From: an uncultured Lewinella sp.
GTDB taxonomy: Bacteria > Bacteroidota > Bacteroidia > Chitinophagales > Saprospiraceae
Length of the DNA stretch: 64,000 nt
Reading direction: 5' to 3'
NCBI GenBank assembly: GCA_937873655.1
Contig: CALMYQ010000101.1
Location: 248,001 to 312,000 of the forward strand
Made by a program: the position numbers and the translations under genes. Positions 19,122 to 27,519 of this stretch are shown here, in pieces. Under the pieces are notes generated by a model. The model saw nothing but the letters and a program-made list of their open reading frames with translations. It made no database searches and was not told the DNA's origin. The number at the start of each line of letters is the position of its first letter. The first letter of the stretch is position 1.

Positions 19122-19964
19122 ATGTCAGCACCCATTAAAATTTTGATTATGCTGGCAATATGGTTGCTGTGGTCCTTTCTGGCTTATGAAGGGTGCCTCA
19201 AGCAATGCTGTGCCGGCAATGGCGGATCAGAGGTGACTGAGACGCCTGTCACTCCTGACGATACAGGGCCCGTCAAGCGCTTTCCCATCGATTTCCAGTA
19301 CGGTAACGCCGCCGCATTCACCAACGACGGATTCGCCGAACTCAAGGCCCGGCTGGTTTCCGAAATGAAGGATAACAATATCCTTGAGGTCACCGGCTTC
19401 TATTTTGAAAGCGAGCCCAAACCGGACGGTTACGACAACATGGGATTTGCAAGAGCCGATAAAATCAGGCAACTCCTGGTCCCTGACATTCCGGCCGACC
19501 GCATCCACCTGCGCGCACGCCTTGTGGATGAAACGGAAGGGGTCAAAACCGGGTATTTCGAAGCTTCCGATTACAGCTGGGTAACGCCCGAAGAAGTACC
19601 CGCCAAAACCGTCGAGGAGCTCGCCGACCGTGTGATCATCCGATTCCCTTATAACTCCGCTATAAAGGACAAGGATGCCAACATCGACGAATACCTCAAC
19701 AAACTGGCGGATCGCATCAAGCAAACCGGCGAAAAGGTATCCCTCACAGGCCATACCGATAACACCGGCCAACCTGAGGGCAACCTGAAGCTGTCGGAAA
19801 GGCGGGCCAGGGAGGTCCAGGCCATCCTGCTGAAAAAAGGTGTGAAATCCGACCAGATCATCGTAGATGCCAAAGGCCAGACCCAGCCCGTGGACAACAA
19901 CGACACGGAAGATGGCCGGCATAACAACCGCCGGGTGGAAGTCCGCCTGATCAAAACCAATTAA
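19122..19964 (+). CDS. OmpA-family protein with N-terminal membrane anchor
   Basis: 280 residues. An N-terminal hydrophobic helix (residues 5-24, ILIMLAIWLLWSFLAYEG) is followed by two cysteines and a linker, and the C-terminal 110 residues form an OmpA peptidoglycan-binding domain with the signature GHTDNTGQPEGNLKLSERRA and NNRRVEV. A second, weaker OmpA-like repeat seems to occupy residues 50-145 (FARADKIRQLL). The helix lacks a clear cleavage site, so the protein is probably inner-membrane anchored and reaches peptidoglycan. It is cotranscribed with the next gene (21-bp gap), which also has a single N-terminal membrane helix. Confidence 0.85.
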   Translation: MSAPIKILIMLAIWLLWSFLAYEGCLKQCCAGNGGSEVTETPVTPDDTGPVKRFPIDFQYGNAAAFTNDGFAELKARLVSEMKDNNILEVTGFYFESEPKPDGYDNMGFARADKIRQLLVPDIPADRIHLRARLVDETEGVKTGYFEASDYSWVTPEEVPAKTVEELADRVIIRFPYNSAIKDKDANIDEYLNKLADRIKQTGEKVSLTGHTDNTGQPEGNLKLSERRAREVQAILLKKGVKSDQIIVDAKGQTQPVDNNDTEDGRHNNRRVEVRLIKTN

Positions 19965-19985
19965 TCAATCCTAAAATCTGACAAC

Positions 19986-20948
19986 ATGCAAATGGATATT
20001 TTGCTGCTCGATACTTTCCTCGGCCTGCCCTGTTGGTTATTGTGGGGGCTGGCCTCCCTGCTGTCTTTCCTCCTGGGCCTCCTGCTGGGGGCCTGGCTGT
20101 GGCGCAGGTGCTGCGTTCGCGTGGGTGAACTCGAAGTTGAGCTCAAACGGCACCACGACAAGATCACGGACATGGAGAAAGACTACATGGACCTGAAGTA
20201 CCACCACGATGAGCTGCAGAAGGACAATACCGCGCTGCGGGCCTCCCTCAACTCCTGCGAGGCCGATAAAGCCGTTCTGGCCCATAAACTGAAAGTAGCG
20301 CAGGATGCAGGCGGCCCCGGTATCGTAACCGGCTCGGGAGGCCCCGGCAGCAAGGACTACGCTACCCTGCTCGGGCGCGACAACCTCCAGATCGTAGAAG
20401 GCATCGGACCCAAAATTGAAGAACTGCTCAAAGCCGCAGGCATCACCACCTGGGCAGCCCTTGCCGCAGCGCCCCAGGATAAACTCCGGAAAATCCTGGA
20501 TGACGCAGGCCCCCGGTACCGGATCCACGATCCGAAATCCTGGACCGAACAGGCCAAACTGGCGGAAGACGGCAAATGGGACGAACTGATCAAATACCAG
20601 AAATTCCTGGACGCCGGCCGGGAAGATAAGGGCGATATGGAAAACCCCTCGAAGGTCGAGAAACTGATCGCCAAGCTGATGGGCTTTTCCAACAATCCGG
20701 AAGACCTGAAGATCGTGGAAGGCATCGGTCCGAAGATCGAAAAGCTCCTCAAGGACGGCGGCATCAAAACCTGGTCGGACCTGGCTGTCGCCGCAGTGGA
20801 TCGCATCCAGCAGATCCTGGACGCAGCAGGCGACAACTACAGGCTTGCCGACCCCGGTACCTGGCCCAAACAGGCTGAACTGGCCGCCGCCGGCAAATGG
20901 GATGAACTGGCCGAATATCAGGAACACCTGCAAGGCGGTAAGGAATAA
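19986..20948 (+). CDS. membrane-anchored protein with two helix-hairpin (DUF4332/H3TH-like) domains
   Basis: 320 residues. A membrane helix at about 13-40 (LPCWLLWGLASLLSFLLGLLLG-like region) precedes a coiled-coil stretch (about 48-105, heptad-like EVELKRHHDKITDMEK) and two copies of a domain starting LQIVEGIGPKIEELLKAAGI and LKIVEGIGPKIEKLLKDGGI (about 136-205 and 239-310). The VEGIGPK-LL--GI--W--LA pattern is that of helix-hairpin/H3TH domains, often predicted to bind nucleic acid or serve as protein adaptors. With its OmpA partner it may form an envelope complex; function is unknown. A strong terminator follows. Confidence 0.85.
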   Translation: MQMDILLLDTFLGLPCWLLWGLASLLSFLLGLLLGAWLWRRCCVRVGELEVELKRHHDKITDMEKDYMDLKYHHDELQKDNTALRASLNSCEADKAVLAHKLKVAQDAGGPGIVTGSGGPGSKDYATLLGRDNLQIVEGIGPKIEELLKAAGITTWAALAAAPQDKLRKILDDAGPRYRIHDPKSWTEQAKLAEDGKWDELIKYQKFLDAGREDKGDMENPSKVEKLIAKLMGFSNNPEDLKIVEGIGPKIEKLLKDGGIKTWSDLAVAAVDRIQQILDAAGDNYRLADPGTWPKQAELAAAGKWDELAEYQEHLQGGKE

Positions 20949-20995
20949 CTTCCGACCTCCATTCCGAAAAGTGCCCTGCAAAGGGAACCCGATAA

Positions 20996-21033
20996 AGATC
21001 CCCGCCGGCATTGTCCGGCGGGGATCTCCTTTT
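20996..21033 (+). terminator. intrinsic terminator after the helix-hairpin gene
   Basis: A 13-bp perfect stem (AGATCCCCGCCGG at 20996-21008 with its complement at 21015-21027, loop CATTGT) is followed by CCTTTT. It closes the OmpA/helix-hairpin operon. Confidence 0.9.
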
Positions 21034-21078
21034 GGCAACTATATGCTCAATCGATTGTTTACAATCAAAAACCAACTG

Positions 21079-21834
21079 ATGAAACGCTTATTGACCTTGA
21101 TCGTCTCCTCGATCTTCCTTGTTCTATCCCTTTCCGCCCAGGTGAATACAGCCAATCCGGCCTCAGAAGGGTTCAACCTCAAAGACTCCGATTCAAAGGC
21201 CGTCAAACTGGCCGATAAGGTCATGAAGGCCATGGGCGGTTGGAAAAACTGGAACGATACCCGGTACATCCAGTGGAATTTTTTCGGGGCCCGGAAATTG
21301 CTCTGGGACAAACATAAGAGCCGGGTGCGCATCGAATCAGCCCGGGACAGCATGGTCTATATCGTCAACCTGACCGACGGCACCGGCAAAGTCTTTCGCA
21401 AAGGCGCCGAAATGACCAATGCCGATTCGCTTGCCAAATACCTCCCTAGGGGCAGGAGCATCTGGATCAACGACTCCTACTGGCTGACCATGCCTTTTAA
21501 ACTAAAGGATTCGGGGGTCACCTTGAAATATGAAGGGAAAGGAAAGACCGGCACGGGCGCCGGCGCCGAAATCCTGCAACTGACCTTTGATCATGTCGGG
21601 GATACGCCCCAGAACAAATACCTCGTCTATGTTGATCCCAAAACCAACCTTGTCGTCCAATGGGATTATTTCCAGAACGCCACCGACGCTGAGCCCCGCA
21701 TGTCGACGCCATGGGCGGATTACCGGCAATACGGGGGCATCAAGTTGTCGGGCAACCGCGGCAAACGGGAGCTGAGCGATATTGCTACCCCGGGAAAAGT
21801 GGATGAAAAGCTGTTTGAGGAACTAAGACCTTGA
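21079..21834 (+). CDS. exported DUF6503-like protein
   Basis: 251 residues starting at the ATG at 21079, where MKRLLTLIVSSIFLVLSLSAQ is a Sec signal peptide; the frame stays open upstream through the previous terminator, but no gene is likely there. The mature part contains KVMKAMGGWKNWNDTRYIQWNFFG and many antiparallel-strand-like patterns, resembling the DUF6503 family of predicted LolA/LppX-like lipid-binding fold. Periplasmic location is inferred. It stands alone between two terminators. Confidence 0.75.
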   Translation: MKRLLTLIVSSIFLVLSLSAQVNTANPASEGFNLKDSDSKAVKLADKVMKAMGGWKNWNDTRYIQWNFFGARKLLWDKHKSRVRIESARDSMVYIVNLTDGTGKVFRKGAEMTNADSLAKYLPRGRSIWINDSYWLTMPFKLKDSGVTLKYEGKGKTGTGAGAEILQLTFDHVGDTPQNKYLVYVDPKTNLVVQWDYFQNATDAEPRMSTPWADYRQYGGIKLSGNRGKRELSDIATPGKVDEKLFEELRP

Positions 21835-21858
21835 AGAGACGGCGTTTTCTAAAAGAAA

Positions 21859-21888
21859 AAGAGCGCAAGCATTAAATGCTCCGCTCTT
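21859..21888. terminator. bidirectional terminator hairpin
   Basis: Outer stem AAGAGCG/CGCTCTT and inner stem AGCATT/AATGCT. On the minus strand it is followed by TTTTTCTTTT, a good U-tract; on the plus strand it ends the message of the DUF6503-like gene less efficiently. Confidence 0.7.
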
Positions 21889-21956
21889 GTAAGAAATCAC
21901 CCGACTGTTATTATGAAGGATAAAAAAGAAATACTCGTTAATGTTAAATGCTGGGT

Positions 21957-21964
21957 CAAAGATA
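21957..21964 (-). promoter_or_regulatory. isolated -7 element facing the 21.86-kb terminator
   Basis: The minus strand reads TATCTTTG. A transcript from here would begin near 21951 and meet the terminator about 100 nt later, with no gene between. A TTTG lies 12 bp upstream, closer than a usual -33. Confidence 0.3.
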
Positions 21965-22147
21965 ACAAATCAGTAACAAAGTTGTTAAAATTTTCTTAAC
22001 AAAAAATTTCTGCCGACGAAATTTTTGGTTTTTGACCCTACCCAAAGCGCATATCGCTTTGTATATCAATAATACGTATAAAACGGAAAAAAAGTTCTCT
22101 CCCGGAGAAAAATTTGCAATTCTATAACTTTTCCAAACCAATCCCGG

Positions 22148-22957
22148 CTAAATATCGCTTTTCCGGACGATCCGCCAACTGATCCACAAGAACAGGGAAA
22201 TATAACAGGTTGAGACCGTCACGGCTTGCCAGGGGGTAAGAAACAGGCTGAAGCCGAACTGTTTGAGGAAGTCGTCCGCAAATCCGATAAAGGGCGCGGG
22301 GACCAGGTCCTCAAATCCGTTCACCGGGTAATAATGCATGCTCTGGTGTTGCCAGATATTGCGGTGAACAGCCCACCGGAGCACCGGCTCCAGAAAAAAA
22401 CTGTACCCCAGGTAGCCGATCAAGGCCAGCGCCGTGCGTTTGATCAGGAATCCGAAGACCATGCCGAGGCTCATGTAGCCGAAACACATCATCAAATACC
22501 TGGGGAGATAATCCAGATGCTGCCACACTTTCTGCCAATAGATGGATTCGGTATTGAAATACCCGATGATGAGCGCAACCAGCGCGTAATACAGGGTGCC
22601 GAACAAACAAATGGCAAAATAGAAGGCTATCTTCGAATAGAAGAAGTGACTTCGGTCCAATCCGGTGATGACGTTCTGGCGAAAGGTCTTATAGGAGAAC
22701 TCGGAGGTGATCAGGATGACACCCAGCAGTCCGAACAGGAAATAGGTAAGCCAGTTGCCCACAAACCCCAGGTATTCCCAGACTGTGGGGAACATGAACA
22801 GGACTTTGGTGGATACGATGGGCGGCGGCATATCGGGCAGTTTCTTTCCCGCCAGCAGGATGGCCGGCAACATCACGACATAAGCTGCCATACAAAGCCG
22901 GAAAACGGTGTGTTTGGACCATTTTTGCCATTCCATTAATAGCCAGTATCGGATCAT
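22148..22957 (-). CDS. ABC transporter permease
   Basis: 269 residues with about six hydrophobic helices, resembling ABC-2-type permeases (the segment LLGVILITSEFSYKTFRQNVITGLDR is characteristic of that family: a cytoplasmic loop after the second helix). It starts 34 bp after the ATPase gene and is cotranscribed with it. Substrate is unknown; such pairs often export lipids, antibiotics or gliding-related material. No periplasmic or outer-membrane partner is adjacent. Confidence 0.85.
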   Translation of the reverse strand: MIRYWLLMEWQKWSKHTVFRLCMAAYVVMLPAILLAGKKLPDMPPPIVSTKVLFMFPTVWEYLGFVGNWLTYFLFGLLGVILITSEFSYKTFRQNVITGLDRSHFFYSKIAFYFAICLFGTLYYALVALIIGYFNTESIYWQKVWQHLDYLPRYLMMCFGYMSLGMVFGFLIKRTALALIGYLGYSFFLEPVLRWAVHRNIWQHQSMHYYPVNGFEDLVPAPFIGFADDFLKQFGFSLFLTPWQAVTVSTCYISLFLWISWRIVRKSDI

Positions 22958-22991
22958 GGTTCAAGGATCTTGGTGATTGAAAATTCGGACC

Positions 22992-23882
22992 TCAGGCGGA
23001 TCTTGTGATCTCCAGGAATTGTTTTTCCAGGCTCTGCTGACGTTTTACCAGATGGGTCAGGACCAGGCCCGCTTCAAAAGCGGCTTTATTCAGTTGCTGT
23101 GCGGAGATGTCGGCCGAAAAATGCAGAATGAGTTTGCCGGAACCTTCTTCAATCTCTTTCAAATCGGGAAAGTTGGCGAATATTTCGCGCAGGCGGGGCA
23201 GGTCATCCGCTCCCAGTTCGATCAAAACATCGTTGCTCAGGATGGCGCCGACCGGCCCCGAGGCCAGAAGCTGCCCTGATTTCAAAATGCCGACATGGGT
23301 GCAGGTCTTTTCCACCTCGTCGAGGATATGGCTGGCCATGATGATGGTCTTTCCGCCCGCGGCAATCTGAAGGATGGTTTCCCGCACTTCGGCAATGCCC
23401 TGGGGGTCCAGGCCGTTGGTCGGTTCGTCCAGTACAATCGCTTCGGGGTCGCCGATCAGGGAAGCGGCTATGGCAAGCCGCTGCTTCATACCCAGCGAAT
23501 AGGTCCTGAAACCCGAATCCTTCCGCTGGAGCAGATTGACCAGGCGGAGCAGCCCCGGTATATCCGGATCTTTTATTTTCTTGATATGAGCGACCAGCCT
23601 CAGGTTATCCTCTCCGCTCAGGTAAGGGTAGAAGTTCGGCGTTTCCAGTAAGGCGCCGAGTTTTTTTCTCGGATTTTTCCCGTATTGATCTTCAAACCAG
23701 GTATAATCACCGGCGCCTGCATTGATCACCCCCAGCACGATACCGAGCGTGGTGGTCTTGCCGCTGCCGTTTGGGCCCAGTATGCCGTAGATCATTCCTT
23801 GCCGGACAGTGAGGTCCAGAGAAGACAGGGCTTGAATTCTTCCGTAGGATTTGGACAGCCCACGGGTTTGAAGTATGATCAT
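22992..23882 (-). CDS. ABC transporter ATP-binding protein
   Basis: 296 residues. Walker A GPNGSGKT at 36-43, signature YSLGMKQRL near residue 133 (an SLG-M-Q variant common in ABC-2 exporters), Walker B AIVLDEP and the D-loop NGLDP, and switch histidine in IMASHILDEV. The C-terminal 80 residues follow the pattern of drug- or bacitracin-type (CcmA) exporters. It forms an operon with the downstream permease. A near-match -7 (CAACTTTG on the minus strand, 23902-23909) precedes the start. Confidence 0.94.
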   Translation of the reverse strand: MIILQTRGLSKSYGRIQALSSLDLTVRQGMIYGILGPNGSGKTTTLGIVLGVINAGAGDYTWFEDQYGKNPRKKLGALLETPNFYPYLSGEDNLRLVAHIKKIKDPDIPGLLRLVNLLQRKDSGFRTYSLGMKQRLAIAASLIGDPEAIVLDEPTNGLDPQGIAEVRETILQIAAGGKTIIMASHILDEVEKTCTHVGILKSGQLLASGPVGAILSNDVLIELGADDLPRLREIFANFPDLKEIEEGSGKLILHFSADISAQQLNKAAFEAGLVLTHLVKRQQSLEKQFLEITRSA

Positions 23883-23988
23883 CAGGTCAGGATATTTAGG
23901 CCAAAGTTGATAAAAAGCCGCACAGCGCCGTTAAAATTTGGATCAACTAAGGAATTCCTGAGATTAAACCGGGCTCAGGCCAGGCCGG

Positions 23989-25707
23989 TCAATACCCCCT
24001 GGCATCATCTTCCGGGTTTCTGGGGTCGCCGGCGCCCTGTATTTTGCCGTCCTGCCGGCGGAGGATGCCCTTGACAACGGCAATCGCTTCCACTTCGCGG
24101 ACGGCATGGCCCTTGGCTTCCAGTTCCTTTTTGGTCGCTTCATCAAATGCCCCTTTTTCCGCCATGATCTCATTGGGCAACCACTGATGGTGAAACCGGG
24201 GCCGGCTGATGGCTTCATCGATGGGTTGATCGAATTCCACCACATTCAGGAAAACCTGCATAACCGAGGTAATGATGGTGGAACCGCCCGGCGTGCCGAC
24301 CACCATGAACCACTTTCCGTCTTTTTCGACAATGGTCGGGGTCATGGAGCTCAGCATCCGTTTGCCCGGGGCAATGGCGTTGGCTTCCGCCCCCACGAGG
24401 CCGTAGGCATTGGGCACTCCGGGCTTGACGCTGAAGTCGTCCATTTCGTTGTTGAGGAAGAATCCGGCGCCGTCCACCCAGACTTTGCAACCGAAATTGC
24501 CGTTGAGGGTGGTGGTGACCGACGCCGCATTGCCTTCCGCGTCCACAATGGAGGTATGCGTGGTTTCAAAGCTTTCCTTGGCCAGGGCAAAGGGATGGGC
24601 TTTGGTGCTTTCACTGGCAGATGCGCTGTCCGGACTAAAATCCGCCATCCGGTCTGTTATATAACCGGCAGACAGGAGCGAATCCGCTGGTACGGGATAA
24701 AAGTCGCTGTCGCCGAGGTGTTCGGCACGGTCGGCATAGGCTCTCCTCATGGCTTCCACCATCAAATGAACCGATTGGGTGGTATGGAACCCCCAATCAT
24801 GGAGCGGAAACGGCTCGATCATTTCGAGCATTTCCATCATCGTGATCCCCCCGCTGGAGGGCGGCGGCATCGAGATGAGCTTGTACTCCTTGTATTCGCC
24901 TATGACGGGTTCCCGCCATTTGGCCTGGTATTCCTTCAGGTCTTCGGGGGTGATGATCCCATTGCCTTCTTTCATTTCGGCGGCAATAAAGGATGCTGTT
25001 TCGCCTGCGTAGAATCCGTCGCGGCCTTTGTCCCGGATGCGGGTCAGGGTTTGGGCCAGTTCCGGTTGTTTCAACAGGTCGCCTTCTTTCCAATCTGCCT
25101 TGATAAAAGGACATTGATCCGTGTTGTATTTTTTAAAGTCTTCCTGGTACCGGTTGAGCCGGGCGGCCTCTGTTGCAGAAACCGGGTATCCCTCGCTTGC
25201 CAGGCGGATGGCCGGATCGATCAAACGGGCAAGGGGCAATTTTCCAAACCGGGCATGAGCCGTCAGCAAGCCATCGACCGTTCCGGGAACGCCGGCCGCC
25301 AGATGACCGGAATAGCTCAGGTCGGGCACCGGATTGCCGAGGCTGTCCAGGTACATATCCCCGGAGGCGGCCGCCGGGGCTTTCTCCCGGTAATCGAGAG
25401 CGGCGTTGTCTCCGTTTTCCATCCGGTAAATCAGGAAGCCGCCGCCGCCGATATTTCCGGCCCTTGGGTACACCACAGCAATGGCAAACTGTACGGCGAC
25501 CATCGCATCCATCGCATTTCCGCCTGACCGGAGGATGTCCAGCCCGACCTGCGAAGCCAGCGGGTGCGGGGAAACGACCATGGCCGAATCGGCAATTGTA
25601 CTTTTTGTAGCCTGGTAGGGTACGGCAGGCGTTTCTCTGCAAGAAAATAAAACACTGACTATCAAAGAAATGTAAACAAATTTATAAAGGTGTTTCATTT
25701 TTGGCAT
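23989..25707 (-). CDS. ggt: gamma-glutamyltransferase, lipoprotein
   Basis: Gamma-glutamyltransferase hydrolyses or transfers gamma-glutamyl groups, for example of glutathione, in the periplasm, and matures by self-cleavage. I start it at 25707 (MPKMKHLYKFVYISLIVSVLFSC), giving 572 residues with a lipobox FSC; a longer frame to 25824 has no signal. The autoprocessing and nucleophile threonine is T383 in TTHTSIVDAEGN, matching the family TTH-S-VD pattern, and the oxyanion-loop sequence PPPSSGG is present. It should be an envelope lipoprotein. No promoter of the usual type is seen. Confidence 0.95.
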   Translation of the reverse strand: MPKMKHLYKFVYISLIVSVLFSCRETPAVPYQATKSTIADSAMVVSPHPLASQVGLDILRSGGNAMDAMVAVQFAIAVVYPRAGNIGGGGFLIYRMENGDNAALDYREKAPAAASGDMYLDSLGNPVPDLSYSGHLAAGVPGTVDGLLTAHARFGKLPLARLIDPAIRLASEGYPVSATEAARLNRYQEDFKKYNTDQCPFIKADWKEGDLLKQPELAQTLTRIRDKGRDGFYAGETASFIAAEMKEGNGIITPEDLKEYQAKWREPVIGEYKEYKLISMPPPSSGGITMMEMLEMIEPFPLHDWGFHTTQSVHLMVEAMRRAYADRAEHLGDSDFYPVPADSLLSAGYITDRMADFSPDSASASESTKAHPFALAKESFETTHTSIVDAEGNAASVTTTLNGNFGCKVWVDGAGFFLNNEMDDFSVKPGVPNAYGLVGAEANAIAPGKRMLSSMTPTIVEKDGKWFMVVGTPGGSTIITSVMQVFLNVVEFDQPIDEAISRPRFHHQWLPNEIMAEKGAFDEATKKELEAKGHAVREVEAIAVVKGILRRQDGKIQGAGDPRNPEDDARGY

Positions 25708-25812
25708 GATAGTTGGTTTATCAATAATATGGAATTTCGAGGGAAATTCGGAAAAAAAACCTAAAGTCCAAATAAAATCTGACTTCAAAGGGAGAATGTG
25801 TTCCAATATTAG

Positions 25813-25900
25813 CAGTTGTGGCAACGCAACTGTTCAGGGTGTGTACCAGCGATCATAAGAAATGGGTTTTCGTCGTCGTTGGCTTCACACCCTTTTTTTT
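25813..25900 (+). ncRNA. candidate small RNA ending in an intrinsic terminator
   Basis: A small stem CAGTTG/CAACTG (25813-25832) precedes a long hairpin: GGGTGTG (25837-25843) pairs with CACACCC (25886-25892), and within it CCAGCGA pairs with TCGTTGG (one G-U). Eight T follow at once (25893-25900). No plus-strand gene lies upstream, so the terminator has no obvious client. It may end a small RNA or attenuate the leader of the gene at 26141. I cannot see its promoter. Confidence 0.4.
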
Positions 25901-25957
25901 GCGCCCGGCCATTGATTTTTGATTCAAAATTTAATTTTATCATTTTGGAATAACCTA

Positions 25958-25986
25958 TTGACATTATACTGAATATCACTTATATT
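25958..25986 (+). promoter_or_regulatory. sigma-70-like promoter before the NTF2-like gene
   Basis: TTGACA at 25958-25963, a 17-bp spacer, and TATATT at 25981-25986 match the enterobacterial -35/-10 pattern, not the TAnnTTTG form seen elsewhere here. Transcription would start near 25993, about 148 nt before the gene. Confidence 0.35.
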
Positions 25987-26140
25987 GTAGGCATATATTT
26001 CAAAGCTGTATTTAAAACATCCTGATTACGCGCTCCATACCCGTTCCTGGATTTTGAATAACGCTACCGGATCTTCATTGAATTCAATTTTCCGCACATG
26101 TCGAGATAAGTGAACCTTCCCCTCACTCAAAATCTTCCTT

Positions 26141-26626
26141 ATGCGTCAGTTTGTATTGTTCATCGCCCTTTTGCCCGTCTTTTCAGTACCGGCGGCAGCC
26201 CAAAAGAAAGTCAATGATGAAGCGGCCATCCGCGCTGCCATCGAAAATGAATCCAGATACTTCTGGGCGCGCGACCTCAAAAACTGGAAAAAACAATGGG
26301 TGCACGAAAATTACGTCATCTGGCGGGCCGCCTCCAGGGACGGGGTGACCCAATACCAGAGCTGGGATGCCTGGAACAAACACGTTGAAAGCTTCTTTGC
26401 AGAAAGCCCGGAAGCCATACCCTACGCCGGGCATGTCGAAAAAAGAAATTATGTATTCCGGATCTACGGCTCCGGCGCCTGGGTTTCTTTCGAGCAGGTC
26501 AACAACGGCGTCATCACCTACGAGACCCGGGTGATGGAAAAGGTAAAAGGAGATTGGCGGATCGCCATGGTGGAGCTGATCTTCAATGCCAACGAAAAAA
26601 TAACCCAGGATTCAGGCGGCAATTAA
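26141..26626 (+). CDS. exported NTF2/SnoaL-like protein
   Basis: 161 residues with a Sec signal (MRQFVLFIALLPVFSVPAAAQ). The mature part has the pattern of an NTF2-like cone fold: an initial helix (AAIRAAIENESRYFWARDLKNW), a GVT-Y-SWDAW stretch, and terminal strands containing WVSFEQV and WRIAMVEL. Such proteins are small ligand-binding or SnoaL-type enzymes; the active-site residues do not identify one. Its 3' end lies 8 bp from the convergent patatin gene. Confidence 0.75.
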   Translation: MRQFVLFIALLPVFSVPAAAQKKVNDEAAIRAAIENESRYFWARDLKNWKKQWVHENYVIWRAASRDGVTQYQSWDAWNKHVESFFAESPEAIPYAGHVEKRNYVFRIYGSGAWVSFEQVNNGVITYETRVMEKVKGDWRIAMVELIFNANEKITQDSGGN

Positions 26627-26634
26627 TCCTCTTA

Positions 26635-27408
26635 TTACATGTTGTGCAATTCCGCCTGTTTCAGGGTTTCGATCTGGGTCATGGCCGCTTCGTAGCCGAT
26701 CTTGAACAATTCGCGGTGCTTGTTGAACTGGAAGATATTGTAGCGGTACACTTCGCTGGGTTCTATTATCCAATCGCATATTTCCAGTTCGGGGCGCGTA
26801 TTGGCCCAGATCGACATTTCAAAGCACCGGGTGGAAACCCCCAGGAAGGACTGTACGGTTTTCTTTTTTGCGGGTACGACCGGCATGACGTTGATGCCGA
26901 TCAGCCGGTCGGCTTTTTCCCGGAGCGGGAAAGCGGGCAGGTTGCACAATACGCCGCCGTCGACAAAGAGCTTGCCGTCAATTTCAACAGGCTGGAAAAC
27001 CAGCGGGATCGACGCGGAAGCCACGATCACGTCAAAGAGGGAACCGGACTCCCTGATCTCGAGTTTGCCGTTCTCCAGGTCGCTGATGGCAATGGCGAGG
27101 GGGATGTTCAGCTGCCCGAAATCATCGGCGCCTATCAATTCATCCAATTGGTTGCGCAGGTAGGATAATTTGGCAAACCCGGCATTGGGCAGGCCCAGGC
27201 GAAAAATCTTCCAATTGTTGCTGTTCCGGACAAATTCCATAATCTCATCGATGCTTTTGCCGGCCGAATACAAGGCCGCAACGATAGCTCCGGCGCTGGT
27301 TCCGGAAACAAAGTCGGGGTAAATGCCGTGTTCGAGGAGCGCTTTGAGAACGCCAACATGTGCAATACCGCGGGCTCCTCCACCTGAAAAAGCAATGCCG
27401 GTTGTCAT
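26635..27408 (-). CDS. patatin-like phospholipase
   Basis: 257 residues forming a single patatin domain: oxyanion loop GGGARG at 9-14, nucleophile elbow G-T-S38-A-G, and catalytic aspartate D150 in DGG. It should be a cytoplasmic lipid acyl hydrolase of the RssA type; there is no signal peptide and no outer-membrane barrel. A large stem-loop lies just upstream. No neighbour indicates a specific substrate. Confidence 0.92.
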   Translation of the reverse strand: MTTGIAFSGGGARGIAHVGVLKALLEHGIYPDFVSGTSAGAIVAALYSAGKSIDEIMEFVRNSNNWKIFRLGLPNAGFAKLSYLRNQLDELIGADDFGQLNIPLAIAISDLENGKLEIRESGSLFDVIVASASIPLVFQPVEIDGKLFVDGGVLCNLPAFPLREKADRLIGINVMPVVPAKKKTVQSFLGVSTRCFEMSIWANTRPELEICDWIIEPSEVYRYNIFQFNKHRELFKIGYEAAMTQIETLKQAELHNM

Positions 27409-27452
27409 ATTCAGTTTTTTGGTTAAGAATCCGGCTATCCGGGACTAAGCGC

Positions 27453-27499
27453 ATGTGCACAAAGGCAATTCCTGCATTTTCAGGCGCCTTTGTGCACAT
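27453..27499. repeat. 14-bp perfect stem-loop between patatin and T9SS cargo genes
   Basis: ATGTGCACAAAGGC (27453-27466) is exactly complementary to 27486-27499, and the 19-nt loop holds a further CCTG/CAGG stem. No U-tract follows on either strand, so it is not a canonical terminator; it may be an mRNA stabiliser or a small repeat element. Confidence 0.6.
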
Positions 27500-27519
27500 A
27501 GAGCTGGTAACTATTTCCG

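Larger units (their letters stand above)
21835..22147. other. structured AT-rich gap between convergent genes
   Basis: 313 bp with no convincing protein. It holds the hairpin at 21859-21888, TATCTTTG on the minus strand at 21957-21964, an AT-rich stem AAAAATTTC/GAAATTTTT (22002-22026), a stem CAAAGCG/CGCTTTG (22043-22061) and a small stem TTCTC/GAGAA near 22095-22109. The last three would lie in the 3' end of the ABC permease message. Confidence 0.5.
25708..26140. other. gene-free region with orphan terminator and sigma-70-like promoter
   Basis: 433 bp without a gene. It contains the hairpin and T-run at 25813-25900 on the plus strand, and the TTGACA-N17-TATATT element at 25958-25986. The remainder up to 26140 is AT-rich with no other structure I can support. 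Confidence 0.5.

Noticed and set aside
18883..19131. 82-residue minus-strand frame between ffh and the OmpA-like gene
   Set aside because: It overlaps the ffh promoter and the OmpA-like start and has no signal or domain.
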